Virus record (IMG/VR): IMGVR_UViG_3300042133_000008
Coordinates: 1 to 21,054 of that record
Source: a virus
Length of the DNA: 21,054 bases
Reading direction: 5' to 3' (one strand)
In this document: positions 13,392 to 21,054 of the stretch, one piece after another
How positions within the stretch are numbered: position 1 is the first letter of the stretch
How the letters are laid out: each line of letters opens with the position of its first letter
The notes under the pieces: model-generated
What the model saw: only the letters and a program-made list of their open reading frames with translations
Databases searched by the model: none
What the model was told of the DNA's origin: nothing
Translations under genes and position numbers: made by a program

Positions 13392-16300
13392 GTGCCCGCT
13401 ATCTCCGTCGGCAGCGTCGAGGTCGATGTTCTGCCCAACGTGCAGGGCATCTACGGGCGCCTGCGCAGTGCACTGGTTCCGGCGGCGACTCGGGCCGGCC
13501 GGGATGCGGGCGATGCTGCCGGGCGCGCGTTCGGGCCGGCCATGCAGGGCCAGGTCGACGGTGTGGGTTTGCAGATCGGCCGGCAGATCGGCCGGCAGAT
13601 CGCGAGCCAGGTGACGGCGTCGCTGCGGACTGCGATCCGGGACGGTGTCACTCAGGGCGGGCGGACGGCTCGTCCGGCGGCCACTCGGCAGGGTGAGCAG
13701 ACGGGTGGGGCGTTTGCTCGGTCGCTGCGTGCTCGTCTGGAGGCGGCTTTCCGGTCGATGCCGCGTCTGGATGTTCGGCTGTCTGACACGGGCGTGGATG
13801 CGGATCTGGCCCGTCTGCGGGCCCGGCTGGAGACGCTGGCCGGGAAGACGGTCGGCATCGACATCGATGCGGCTACGGCTCGCGCTCAGGCTGCGGACAT
13901 TGAGGAGCGTCTCCGCCGTATCGGCGCCGTGCACCCGAACGTAGCGGTGCGTGCGGACACGGCTGCCGCGATCGCCCAGTTGCAGGCTCTGCAGACGCAG
14001 ATCGACGAGGTCACCGCCGATCCGGCCCGGATCCGGGTGGAGACCGACGGCACGTTCGGGCAGCGACTGCGCGCGCAGGTGCAGGCTGCTGAGGCGTCGC
14101 TGCCGAACATCAACCTGACCGCCGACTCGTCTGCGGCCGAGGTGGAGATCGCCCGGCTGAGGGCGCAGCTGACGGCGCTGCGGGACGTCCGGATCGGCGT
14201 CGACATGGACGCTGCGACGGCTACCGCCCGCATCGAGGCGATCCAGGCCCGCCTCCAGCGGCTTGCCGCGTCGGATGCCGATGTCGCGATCCGTGTCGAC
14301 ACAGCCGCGGCGGTGGCACAGCTGGCGGCGATCCAGGCGGCAGTGAACCGCCTGGACGGCCAGACGGCGAACGTGAACGTCAACGTCAGCGGCATGCAGA
14401 TGCTGGTGACGGCGGCGCTCGCGTTCGGCCCGGCGATCATCCCGGCTCTGCCGGTGGTGGCGGCCGGCCTGGGTGCGGTGACTGCTGCTGCGGTGGCCGC
14501 GGGTGCGGGCATCGGGGCGATCGCTTTGGTCGCGGCGCCGGCGTTCAAGGGCATCGCCAGCGCGCTGCAGGCGCAGAAGTCTGCCCAGGATGCGGCGGCG
14601 AACTCCACGTACAAGGGCGGGGCGGCGTCGGGGCAGGGTGCGCGGCAGGCTCTGTCGGCTGCTGGCGCGCAGCAGTCGTTGGCGACGGCGCACCGGAATG
14701 CGGCCCGGCAGATTTCGCAGGCCCAGCAGGCTGTCGGGGACGCCGTCCGTAACGCGGCGGAGGCGAACCGGCGGGCCGCCGATCAGGTGAAGCAGGCGCA
14801 GCAGGGACTGGCGGATGCGGTGCAGCAGGCCGCGGACCGGCAGCGGGATGCAGCCGACCGTGTCGTGGAGGCGGAGCGGTCGCTGGCGGATGCCCAGCGC
14901 ACTGCCCGGCAGGCTCAGGCAGATCTGACGCAGGCCCGCCGTGATGCGGCGGATGAGCTGCGGGAGCTGTCGGACCGGGTGGCGGGCGCCCAGCTCAGCG
15001 AGCGGGACGCGGCCCTGTCGGTGCAGGAGGCTGAGGTCCGCCTGCGCCAGGTGAAGGCGCAGGGCAGTAAGGCTTCGGCGATCGAGCAGCAGCGTGCCCA
15101 GCTTGCCTATGACCAGGCTGTGCAGCGGCTGAAGGAGCAGCAGCAGGAGACGAAGGATCTGTCGGCGGAGAAGAAGGCCGCAGACAAGGCGGGCGTTGAG
15201 GGGTCGGAGACGGTTCGGGATGCGCAGCAGCGGATCGCGGATGCGGACCGGGCGGTAGCCGATCAGCAGAAGGGTCTGGCGAAGGCGCGGCAGGAGCAGC
15301 AGCGTGCCGCGGTGGAGGGTGCGCGGAGTATCGCGGAGGCTCAGGCGAAGGTTGCCGAGTCGCAGCGGGCGGTGACGCGGACTCAGGAGGACGGGGCGCG
15401 CAGTGTGGCGCGGGCGCAGGAGAATTTGGCGGCGGCTCAGGCGTCGGCGGCGGATTCGATTGCGTCGGCGCAGCGGCAGATCGCGTCGTCGTCTTTGTCG
15501 GCGGCTGGCGGGATCGATCAGGCTGCGATCGCGCAGGCGAAGTACCAGGCGGAGCTGGACAAGCTGACTCCGTCGGCGCGGGAGACGTTCGACGCGTTCG
15601 TCGGTTTGCGGTCGGCGTTCGGCAAGTGGTCGAAGTCGTTGCAGCCCAAGGTGATGCCGATCTTCACGCGGGCGTTGAACGGGATGCGGAAGGCGCTGCC
15701 TGGTATCACGCCGTTCGTGAAGGAGGCCGCTGGGGCGGTCGGCGACCTTCAGGATCGGGTGTCGCGCGGGTTCAAGTCGCCGTGGTGGAAGTCCTTCAAG
15801 AAGGATCTTCAGGGTTCGGTGCGGCCCGCGATCATCGGGCTGGGTGTGTCGTTCGGTCGCGTTTTCAAGGGCATGGCCGGGATCGTGCAGGCGTTTTTCC
15901 CGCACATGGATTCGATCTCCGAGCGGATGCAGAAGATCACGGGCCGGTTCGCGAACTGGGGCACCAGCCTGAAGGGCAGCCCGGAGTTCGAGCGGTTCCT
16001 GGACTACTCGTCGACGATGGCCCCGAAGCTGGGCGACGCGCTCGGGAAGATCGCGGGCGCGTTCCTGTCGATCGGCCAGGCACTGTCGCCCGTGTCGGGG
16101 CCGCTGCTGTTCCTGTTGAGCGGTTTGGCGGAGGCGATCGGAATCATCGCCGAGGCCGCGCCGTGGATGGTTCAGGGCATCTGGCTCGCGATCGTCGCGA
16201 TGCGGGTGTGGACGATCGCGCAGTGGGCTTTGAACGCGGCCATGTCCGCCAACCCCATCAGCCTGATCATCATCGGGATCGTTGCGCTCGTCGCTATCGG

Positions 16301-18299
16301 GATCTACGCGTTCAACAAGTTCCCGTGGTTCCGTGACCTGGTCCTCAAGGCGTGGGCCGGGATCAAGACCGCTTCGCTGTGGCTGTGGAACACCGTCCTG
16401 AAGCCGTTCTTCACGTGGTTCGGCGGCATCGTCGTCTGGCTGTGGCAGCGGATCATCCGCCCGTACATCGGGTTCCTGATCGCGTACTGGAAGACCGTCG
16501 CCCAGGTCGCGGTGTGGCTGTGGAACACGGTGCTCAAGCCGTTCTTCGTCTGGTTCGGCGGGATCGTTGTCTGGCTCTGGCAGAAGATCATCAAGCCGTA
16601 CATCGGATTCCTCATCGCCTACTGGCGCAAGGTCGCCGACGTCGCGATCTGGCTGTGGAAGACGATCCTCGCACCCGCGTTCCGGGGCATCGGCGCCATC
16701 ATCTCGTGGTGGTGGACGAACATCGTCAAGCGGTACTTCGGATTCGTCCGAGGCGCCATCAGCGTGCTCGGCGATGTGTTCCGCTGGCTGTGGCAGAAGG
16801 CCGTCAAGCCTGCTTGGAGCGGTATCTCTGGCGTCATCGGCACGATCTGGCGGGACGGGATCAAGCCCGCCTTCGACCGGCTGAAGGCCGCGGTCGGCAA
16901 GGTCGGTGACGCTTTCGAGGCTGCCCGTAAGGCGATCAAGATTGCGTGGGACAAGCTGAAGGGCATCGCCCGCACCCCTGTCCAGTACGTCGTGGACGTC
17001 GTCTACAACAACGGTATCCGCGGCGTGTGGAACAAGGTGGCGGGCGCGTTCGGGGCGAAGAAGCTGGAGAAGTTCACGTTCGCCCGCGGCGGCATCATGC
17101 CCGGTTACACGCCGGGTAAGGACGTCCACAAGTTCGTGTCCCCGACGGGCGGCCAGCTGGAGCTGTCCGGCGGTGAGGCCATCATGCGGCCGGAGTTCAC
17201 CCGCGCGGTCGGCTCCGGTTTCGTCGGCGCCATGAACTCGATCGCCAGGTCCCGTGGCGCTCAGGGCGTCAAGGCGGCGCTGGCGCCCGTGTTCGGCGGC
17301 AACCCGACCACACCGACGGACCGGTCGCTGAAGTACGCGGGCGGCGGGGTCTACCCGGTGCAGCGGTTCGAGGACGGCGGCATTTTCGGCTGGATCGGCT
17401 CGGCGGCCTCCAAGGCTGCGGGTGCCGGCTCGGCGGCCTGGAACGGCATCAAGGCGGGCGCGTCGTGGCTCGGTGATTCGCTGGAGGAGTCGGCGCGGGC
17501 CGGGGTGAAGAAGGTCGTCAACCCGCTCCTGAAGTCGTTCCCGGGCATGGACACCGGCTTCGGCCGCATGATCCGCAAGGTTCCGGACCGGATCATCGAC
17601 ACCCTGTTCGGGTACACGAAGGAGGCCGACAAGAAGGGCGGCGGAGGCATCGGCGGCCCGAAAATCCAGGCCGCCACGCGGTGGGCGAAAACCCAGAACA
17701 GGCTGCCCTACCAGTGGGGCGGCAACGGCAACCCCAGCTGGGACTGCTCCGGTTTCATGTCCGCGATCGAGTCCGTGATCCGCGGGCAGAAGCCTCACCG
17801 CCGCTGGTCCACGCACGCGTTCAAGGGCGGCACCCCGCCCGGCTGGGTCAAGAACGGCCAGTCCGCGTTCAAGGTCGGTATCACCCATGCCGGCGTCGGC
17901 CACACCGCGGGCACGATCGGCAAGACGAAGGTCGAGTCCCGTGGTGGGGATGGCGTGGTTGTCGGGTCTCGGGCCCGCGGCTACAGCGACCGCCTGTTCA
18001 CGTCCTGGTACGGGTTCAAGCCCGGCTCCTACGACTCGGGCGGCTACCTGCAGCCCGGCCTGAACCTCGCCTACAACGGCACGGGCCGCCCGGAGCCGGT
18101 GTTCACGACGGGGCAGGCCAACGCGTTGACGTCGATGGCCGGTCGCGGAGCGGCTGCGGGGCCTGCCTCCTTCCAGGGTGACCTGTACCTCGACAGCGGT
18201 GAGTTCCTCGGCCGGGTGCGGGGTGAGGCGCAGCAGGTCGTCGACCAGAACAACGGACAACTGCTCACGGCCCTCGGGGCTCGTCCGACACGGAGGTGA
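13392..18299 (+). CDS. Tape measure protein with C-terminal NlpC/P60-like domain
   Basis: A 1635-residue protein that sets tail length and passes into the host envelope at infection. It begins with the typical ISVGSVEVDVLP. Two related N-terminal repeats (about 152-220 and 263-333) share DAATARAQAADIEERLRRI-like and VRADTAAAIAQLQALQ-like stretches. A hydrophobic segment covers about 337-393, an Ala/Gln-rich coiled coil about 425-730, and a second hydrophobic region about 897-977. Four Trp-rich 45-residue repeats occupy 997-1176. The C-terminal part (about 1424-1540) resembles NlpC/P60 peptidases: YQWGGNG, then NPSWDCSGF with likely catalytic C1452, then HAGVGHTAGTIG with H1504, then VESRGGDGVVVG. 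It could open peptidoglycan during DNA entry. The GTG at 13392 follows a GGGAGGAGG ribosome site. The stop overlaps the ribosome site of the next gene. Confidence 0.92.
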   Translation: MPAISVGSVEVDVLPNVQGIYGRLRSALVPAATRAGRDAGDAAGRAFGPAMQGQVDGVGLQIGRQIGRQIASQVTASLRTAIRDGVTQGGRTARPAATRQGEQTGGAFARSLRARLEAAFRSMPRLDVRLSDTGVDADLARLRARLETLAGKTVGIDIDAATARAQAADIEERLRRIGAVHPNVAVRADTAAAIAQLQALQTQIDEVTADPARIRVETDGTFGQRLRAQVQAAEASLPNINLTADSSAAEVEIARLRAQLTALRDVRIGVDMDAATATARIEAIQARLQRLAASDADVAIRVDTAAAVAQLAAIQAAVNRLDGQTANVNVNVSGMQMLVTAALAFGPAIIPALPVVAAGLGAVTAAAVAAGAGIGAIALVAAPAFKGIASALQAQKSAQDAAANSTYKGGAASGQGARQALSAAGAQQSLATAHRNAARQISQAQQAVGDAVRNAAEANRRAADQVKQAQQGLADAVQQAADRQRDAADRVVEAERSLADAQRTARQAQADLTQARRDAADELRELSDRVAGAQLSERDAALSVQEAEVRLRQVKAQGSKASAIEQQRAQLAYDQAVQRLKEQQQETKDLSAEKKAADKAGVEGSETVRDAQQRIADADRAVADQQKGLAKARQEQQRAAVEGARSIAEAQAKVAESQRAVTRTQEDGARSVARAQENLAAAQASAADSIASAQRQIASSSLSAAGGIDQAAIAQAKYQAELDKLTPSARETFDAFVGLRSAFGKWSKSLQPKVMPIFTRALNGMRKALPGITPFVKEAAGAVGDLQDRVSRGFKSPWWKSFKKDLQGSVRPAIIGLGVSFGRVFKGMAGIVQAFFPHMDSISERMQKITGRFANWGTSLKGSPEFERFLDYSSTMAPKLGDALGKIAGAFLSIGQALSPVSGPLLFLLSGLAEAIGIIAEAAPWMVQGIWLAIVAMRVWTIAQWALNAAMSANPISLIIIGIVALVAIGIYAFNKFPWFRDLVLKAWAGIKTASLWLWNTVLKPFFTWFGGIVVWLWQRIIRPYIGFLIAYWKTVAQVAVWLWNTVLKPFFVWFGGIVVWLWQKIIKPYIGFLIAYWRKVADVAIWLWKTILAPAFRGIGAIISWWWTNIVKRYFGFVRGAISVLGDVFRWLWQKAVKPAWSGISGVIGTIWRDGIKPAFDRLKAAVGKVGDAFEAARKAIKIAWDKLKGIARTPVQYVVDVVYNNGIRGVWNKVAGAFGAKKLEKFTFARGGIMPGYTPGKDVHKFVSPTGGQLELSGGEAIMRPEFTRAVGSGFVGAMNSIARSRGAQGVKAALAPVFGGNPTTPTDRSLKYAGGGVYPVQRFEDGGIFGWIGSAASKAAGAGSAAWNGIKAGASWLGDSLEESARAGVKKVVNPLLKSFPGMDTGFGRMIRKVPDRIIDTLFGYTKEADKKGGGGIGGPKIQAATRWAKTQNRLPYQWGGNGNPSWDCSGFMSAIESVIRGQKPHRRWSTHAFKGGTPPGWVKNGQSAFKVGITHAGVGHTAGTIGKTKVESRGGDGVVVGSRARGYSDRLFTSWYGFKPGSYDSGGYLQPGLNLAYNGTGRPEPVFTTGQANALTSMAGRGAAAGPASFQGDLYLDSGEFLGRVRGEAQQVVDQNNGQLLTALGARPTRR
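16380..16919 (+). repeat. Four 135-bp tandem repeats coding for Trp-rich 45-residue units
   Basis: Units begin at residues 997, 1042, 1087 and 1132 of the tape measure (bases 16380, 16515, 16650, 16785), each starting with WLW. Units 1 and 2 are nearly identical in protein (WLWNTVLKPFF, then WFGGIVVWLWQ, then PYIGFLIAYW); units 3 and 4 are diverged but keep WLW and the KP or AP pair. Spacing is exactly 45 residues throughout. The DNA copies differ mainly at third positions, so selection acts on the protein. Confidence 0.85.
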
Positions 18300-18300
18300 T
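18292..18300 (+). promoter_or_regulatory. Full-length Shine-Dalgarno for the first minor tail gene
   Basis: GGAGGTGAT is complementary over nine bases to the 3' end of actinobacterial 16S rRNA and contains the tape measure stop codon. The core GGAGG lies six bases before the GTG at 18303. This predicts very efficient, possibly coupled initiation. Confidence 0.75.
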
Positions 18301-18302
18301 CT

Positions 18303-20549
18303 GTGGCGATCCCCGGGAATTTCCTTAGCCAGACGACGGAGTCGGTGGACCCGAACACCTCCGGGTGGGCGGCAAAGCTGAACTGCACGCTGGCGCTGGG
18401 TACGGGTGGCCGGAACGGCGACGGCTGCGTCCAGATGAAAGCGGTCGCGGCCGGGGAGATGCAGGCCCGTACCTACTCCTCCTATGCGGTCACCCCGGCG
18501 GAAACCTATTGGGCGTTCGCCGACGCCAGCAGCACCACGATCCCGGAACGGATCGGGATCCGCTGGCTGAACGCGAGCGGCGGCGAGATCAGCATCACGT
18601 GGTCGCTGACCACGAGTGCAGCCTCGTCAGCATGGCACCGCATCTCCGTTGGCGGGGCCGCCCCGGTGGGGGCGGCCCGCGCCCAGGTTCTCGTCTCCGC
18701 AACAGCCGGGGCACCCAACCAGATCCTGTTCTTCGAGAACGTCTACTTCGGCTATCCCCTCAGGTTCGCCCTCAACCTGCTCAGCTTCGACGCGGAGCAG
18801 CACGAGATCACCGGCACATCGTGGGCATCCGAAACGAACTGCGTGGTTTCCCGCACCGCCCCCCCTGTGCCGTGGCAGGTCGACTGGTACTACGCGGGCG
18901 GCGAAGTCCTCACCCTCACCGTCACCGCGAACGGCAACGCATCCGCCCTCTGCGCCGAGCGGCCCGCAGTGACTCCTGGGGTGGAGTACTTCGGGTACGC
19001 CTACCTCAACCCGCCGACCTCCGGCTCCGCATGCTGGGTGGAACTCCGGTTCTACAACGCGGGCGGCTCCCAGATCCAAGCCACCCGTTCCACGCTCGCG
19101 GCACCGGGCACCGACTGGTACCGGCAGACCGCATCCGCCGTCGCCCCCGCCGGCGCTGTGACAGCATCGCTGGCTGTCGGGATCACGTCCGGCACGGCCG
19201 CGCAGGTGGTCCGCAGCGACGGCGCCGTCGTCAAGCAGCGCACCACGTCCACCGTCAGCAGCGAACCCGACCCCAGCGTCGTTCTCTTCTCAGACGCCAA
19301 CTTTGAGCAAGGCGTGGGCCAGTGGACGGTGCCGTCCGGGGTGGCAACGATCGCCCGGTCCACACCGTGGGGTGCGCAAACCTTCCAGGGCAGCTACAGC
19401 CTCACCGTCACCAGCAGCACCGCAACAGTCAGCACGATCCGGTCCGGCCAGTACGCGGTGACGGGCGGCGTGAACTGGCGGCTCAAGGTGGCAGCGAAAC
19501 GCGTCGCAGGCGGCTGGACACTGGCCTCATCCATCCGCTGGCTCGACGGGGCACTCAGCCTGATCAGCACGACATCCAGCGTCGCAGCCGGCATCCCGTC
19601 CGACGGCTTGTGGTACATCCTCAACCAGGACTTCACCGCCCCGGCGAACGCGGCATTCGCGCAGATCGACTACACGCTCACCGCGACGTCCGCGAGCAGC
19701 ACCCTGCAACTCGATCTTGTGCAACTGCTGCAGGTGCTGCCGGCCACGTCCGTTACGGTCGATGACGAGTCGGCGTCGACGCAGCTGACGGTCCGCGAGA
19801 TCAGCTCCTCGCATCTGATGACCGTGTACCGGATCCTCGACGACGGGTCCCGGGCTTTGGTGCGCGGCACGGCCGGGTTGATCGAGTTGCTGGCTGTCGG
19901 CGCTGATACGTCCATCATCGCCGACTACGAGGCGCCGCTGGGGGTGCCGTTCTCGTACCGGATCGAGTTCTACAGCTCGACGACGGGCGCACTGGCCGAG
20001 TGGCGCACTACCGCCCTGTTCACGATCGATCCGGGTGACCGGAACTACGCCTGGCTGAAGGACCCTTTGCGGCCGCAGTTGAACCGGCGGGTGCTGGTCA
20101 GGCAGGCGCCGGACTGGCAGCAGCCGATCGAGCAGAACGTGATGCGGATCGCCGGACGTCAGAACGCAGTCGTCCTCTCGCGGATCCGTTCGGGCCGCGA
20201 GGGCTCGTTGACGGTGTGGACGCAGTCGGACGACGAACGGGAAGCCATGCGGTTCCTCATGGCGACCGGGAACGTCCTGCTGTGGCAGTCAGCCCCCGGT
20301 ATGGGCGAGCCGGACGTGTACGTGTCCGTCGCTCAGACCAGCTATCCGCGTGTCACCTCCCATGCGCCGGAGTCGTGGCGGGAGTGGACGCTGCCGCTCA
20401 CCGAGCAGGACCGGCCGACGGGCGGCACCGCTGGGTCTGCTACCTGGACGGTCCGCGATGTGGGCCTGGAGAACGCGTCCGTGCTGAGCCTGATCGGCCG
20501 CTACGCCACCGTCCTCGACCTGGCACTCGACCAGCGCACCGGAGGCTGA
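18303..20549 (+). CDS. Minor tail protein with repeated jelly-roll-like modules
   Basis: A 748-residue tail-tip protein. Three modules of about 150-160 residues are stacked (about 5-150, 155-315 and 326-475). Each starts with an NFLS-, NLLSFD- or LFSDANFE-like segment, contains a GCVQMKA- or YSLTVTSS-like strand, an FGYAYLN- or AFADAS-like strand, a RWLN-, RFYN- or RWLD-type strand, and ends FFENVYFGY- or LQLDLVQL-like. This pattern resembles carbohydrate-binding jelly-roll (CBM4/9-like) domains. Residues about 480-575 look like a fibronectin-type domain. The remainder (about 576-748), with NYAWLKDPLRPQLNRRVLV and SRIRSGREGSLTVWTQSD, resembles distal tail-type minor tail proteins of Streptomyces phages. 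It probably contributes to binding cell-wall polysaccharide. The fold assignment is by pattern only. Confidence 0.75.
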   Translation: MAIPGNFLSQTTESVDPNTSGWAAKLNCTLALGTGGRNGDGCVQMKAVAAGEMQARTYSSYAVTPAETYWAFADASSTTIPERIGIRWLNASGGEISITWSLTTSAASSAWHRISVGGAAPVGAARAQVLVSATAGAPNQILFFENVYFGYPLRFALNLLSFDAEQHEITGTSWASETNCVVSRTAPPVPWQVDWYYAGGEVLTLTVTANGNASALCAERPAVTPGVEYFGYAYLNPPTSGSACWVELRFYNAGGSQIQATRSTLAAPGTDWYRQTASAVAPAGAVTASLAVGITSGTAAQVVRSDGAVVKQRTTSTVSSEPDPSVVLFSDANFEQGVGQWTVPSGVATIARSTPWGAQTFQGSYSLTVTSSTATVSTIRSGQYAVTGGVNWRLKVAAKRVAGGWTLASSIRWLDGALSLISTTSSVAAGIPSDGLWYILNQDFTAPANAAFAQIDYTLTATSASSTLQLDLVQLLQVLPATSVTVDDESASTQLTVREISSSHLMTVYRILDDGSRALVRGTAGLIELLAVGADTSIIADYEAPLGVPFSYRIEFYSSTTGALAEWRTTALFTIDPGDRNYAWLKDPLRPQLNRRVLVRQAPDWQQPIEQNVMRIAGRQNAVVLSRIRSGREGSLTVWTQSDDEREAMRFLMATGNVLLWQSAPGMGEPDVYVSVAQTSYPRVTSHAPESWREWTLPLTEQDRPTGGTAGSATWTVRDVGLENASVLSLIGRYATVLDLALDQRTGG

Positions 20550-20561
20550 GAGGGGGCGGTC

Positions 20562-21054
20562 GTGTATCCCGTTCCTTCCTCCCGCTTCCTGCCCGCGCTG
20601 CGCGAGTCGCACGTCCCTTACACGCAGGTGCAGCTGCTGCGCGCGGACGGTGTGGTGCAGACGCTGGAACACGCGGACGGCAGCGTGACCGTGGACCGCG
20701 GCAGCGCGGTGCGCCGCACCTGCTCGGTCAGCGTGCCCGATATCAGCCTGATCCCGATGACGCCGACGGCACAGATGGCGATCTATGGTGGCCGGCTGCT
20801 GATCCGCCGCGGAGTCGTCTACGGCGACGGATCGTTCGAGTCGGTGCCGCTCGGGCTGTTCCGTGTCGACTCCGTGGAGGGAGATCCGGCGCTGGGCCCG
20901 GTCACCATCAACGGCTCCGGCCTGGAAGCTGTTGTTGCGGATGACAAGTTTCTTGCCCCGTACACGACCCGCGGGGCGACCGCGGCGGTCACGGCGATCA
21001 CCGGCCTGATCCAGGATTCGATCCCCGGGGCAGTGATCGTGAACCGGGCGTCGG
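20562..21054 (+). CDS. DUF5047-like minor tail protein, cut by the window end
   Basis: The first 164 residues of a gene that runs off the right edge; no stop is reached. The start MYPVPSSRFLPALRESHVPYTQVQLLRADG, given here by residues 1-30, the strand DGSVTVDRGSAVRRTCSVSV and the segment LIPMTPTAQMAIYGGRLLIRR, followed by VPLGLFRVDSV, match the N-terminal part of DUF5047-type minor tail proteins of actinophages, usually found after the distal tail gene. The GTG at 20562 follows AGGGGGCG in the 12-base gap after the previous stop. It is probably part of the tail tip. Confidence 0.78.
   Translation, partial: MYPVPSSRFLPALRESHVPYTQVQLLRADGVVQTLEHADGSVTVDRGSAVRRTCSVSVPDISLIPMTPTAQMAIYGGRLLIRRGVVYGDGSFESVPLGLFRVDSVEGDPALGPVTINGSGLEAVVADDKFLAPYTTRGATAAVTAITGLIQDSIPGAVIVNRAS

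Noticed and set aside
12822-18260. A 1812-codon open frame on the minus strand, opposite the tape measure
   Set aside because: It mirrors the forward codons of a high-GC gene, is dominated by Arg, Leu, Pro and Asp, has no recognisable domain, and the forward tape measure is certain. Long antisense frames are expected at this GC content.
1-21054. CRISPR arrays, insertion sequences or attachment sites
   Set aside because: No regularly spaced repeats, transposase or integrase sequence, or terminal inverted repeats were seen anywhere in the window.

Overview
The window reads as the late (virion structure) region of a tailed phage or prophage of a high-GC actinobacterium, most likely Streptomyces or a close relative. 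The evidence is a GC-rich third codon position throughout, frequent GTG and one TTG start, strong GGAGG-type ribosome sites and the actinophage flavour of almost every structural protein. The set of portal, HK97-type capsid, tail tube, frameshifted tail chaperones and a very long tape measure, with no sheath or baseplate genes, points to a siphovirus. No integrase, repressor, lysis or host gene is visible, so free phage and prophage cannot be told apart.

Layout, left to right. 1-184: non-coding, with a possible leaderless promoter. 185-787: a small NrS-1-type primase-polymerase domain with an N-terminal zinc knuckle. 819-847: a strong hairpin. 873-1724: HNH endonuclease with two zinc knuckles. 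1603-3719: terminase small and large subunits. 3735-7678: portal, MuF-like minor head protein, scaffold and major capsid. 7739-10709: two paralogous GT4 glycosyltransferases alternating with two head-completion genes (capsid, GT, connector, GT, stopper), with overlapping reading frames. 10706-11032: a single gene on the opposite strand, a DUF4429-like PH-fold protein, inserted between head-completion genes. 11068-12433: HK97 gp10-like neck protein, tail terminator and tail tube. 12529-13370: tail assembly chaperones joined by a -1 frameshift at GGGGAAA. 13392-18299: tape measure with 45-residue Trp-rich repeats and a C-terminal NlpC/P60-like domain. 18303-21054: two minor tail proteins, the second cut by the window end.

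How it works together. HNH and the terminase package DNA into a prohead built by portal, MuF protein, scaffold and capsid. The connector, stopper, gp10-like protein and terminator join head to tail. The chaperones and tape measure guide polymerisation of the tail tube, and the minor tail proteins form the tip. The two glycosyltransferases are embedded in this assembly line and are best explained as modifying virion proteins. RNA hairpins sit before or after the two most abundant virion proteins (capsid and tail tube), which suggests they tune expression inside one long transcript. The reverse-strand gene cannot be served by that transcript and is the best candidate for a moron expressed independently, perhaps during lysogeny.

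The least conventional parts are the paired, interleaved glycosyltransferases, the reverse-strand PH-like gene, the minimal zinc-knuckle PrimPol, and the capsid-gene leader whose start codon lies within a perfect inverted repeat.
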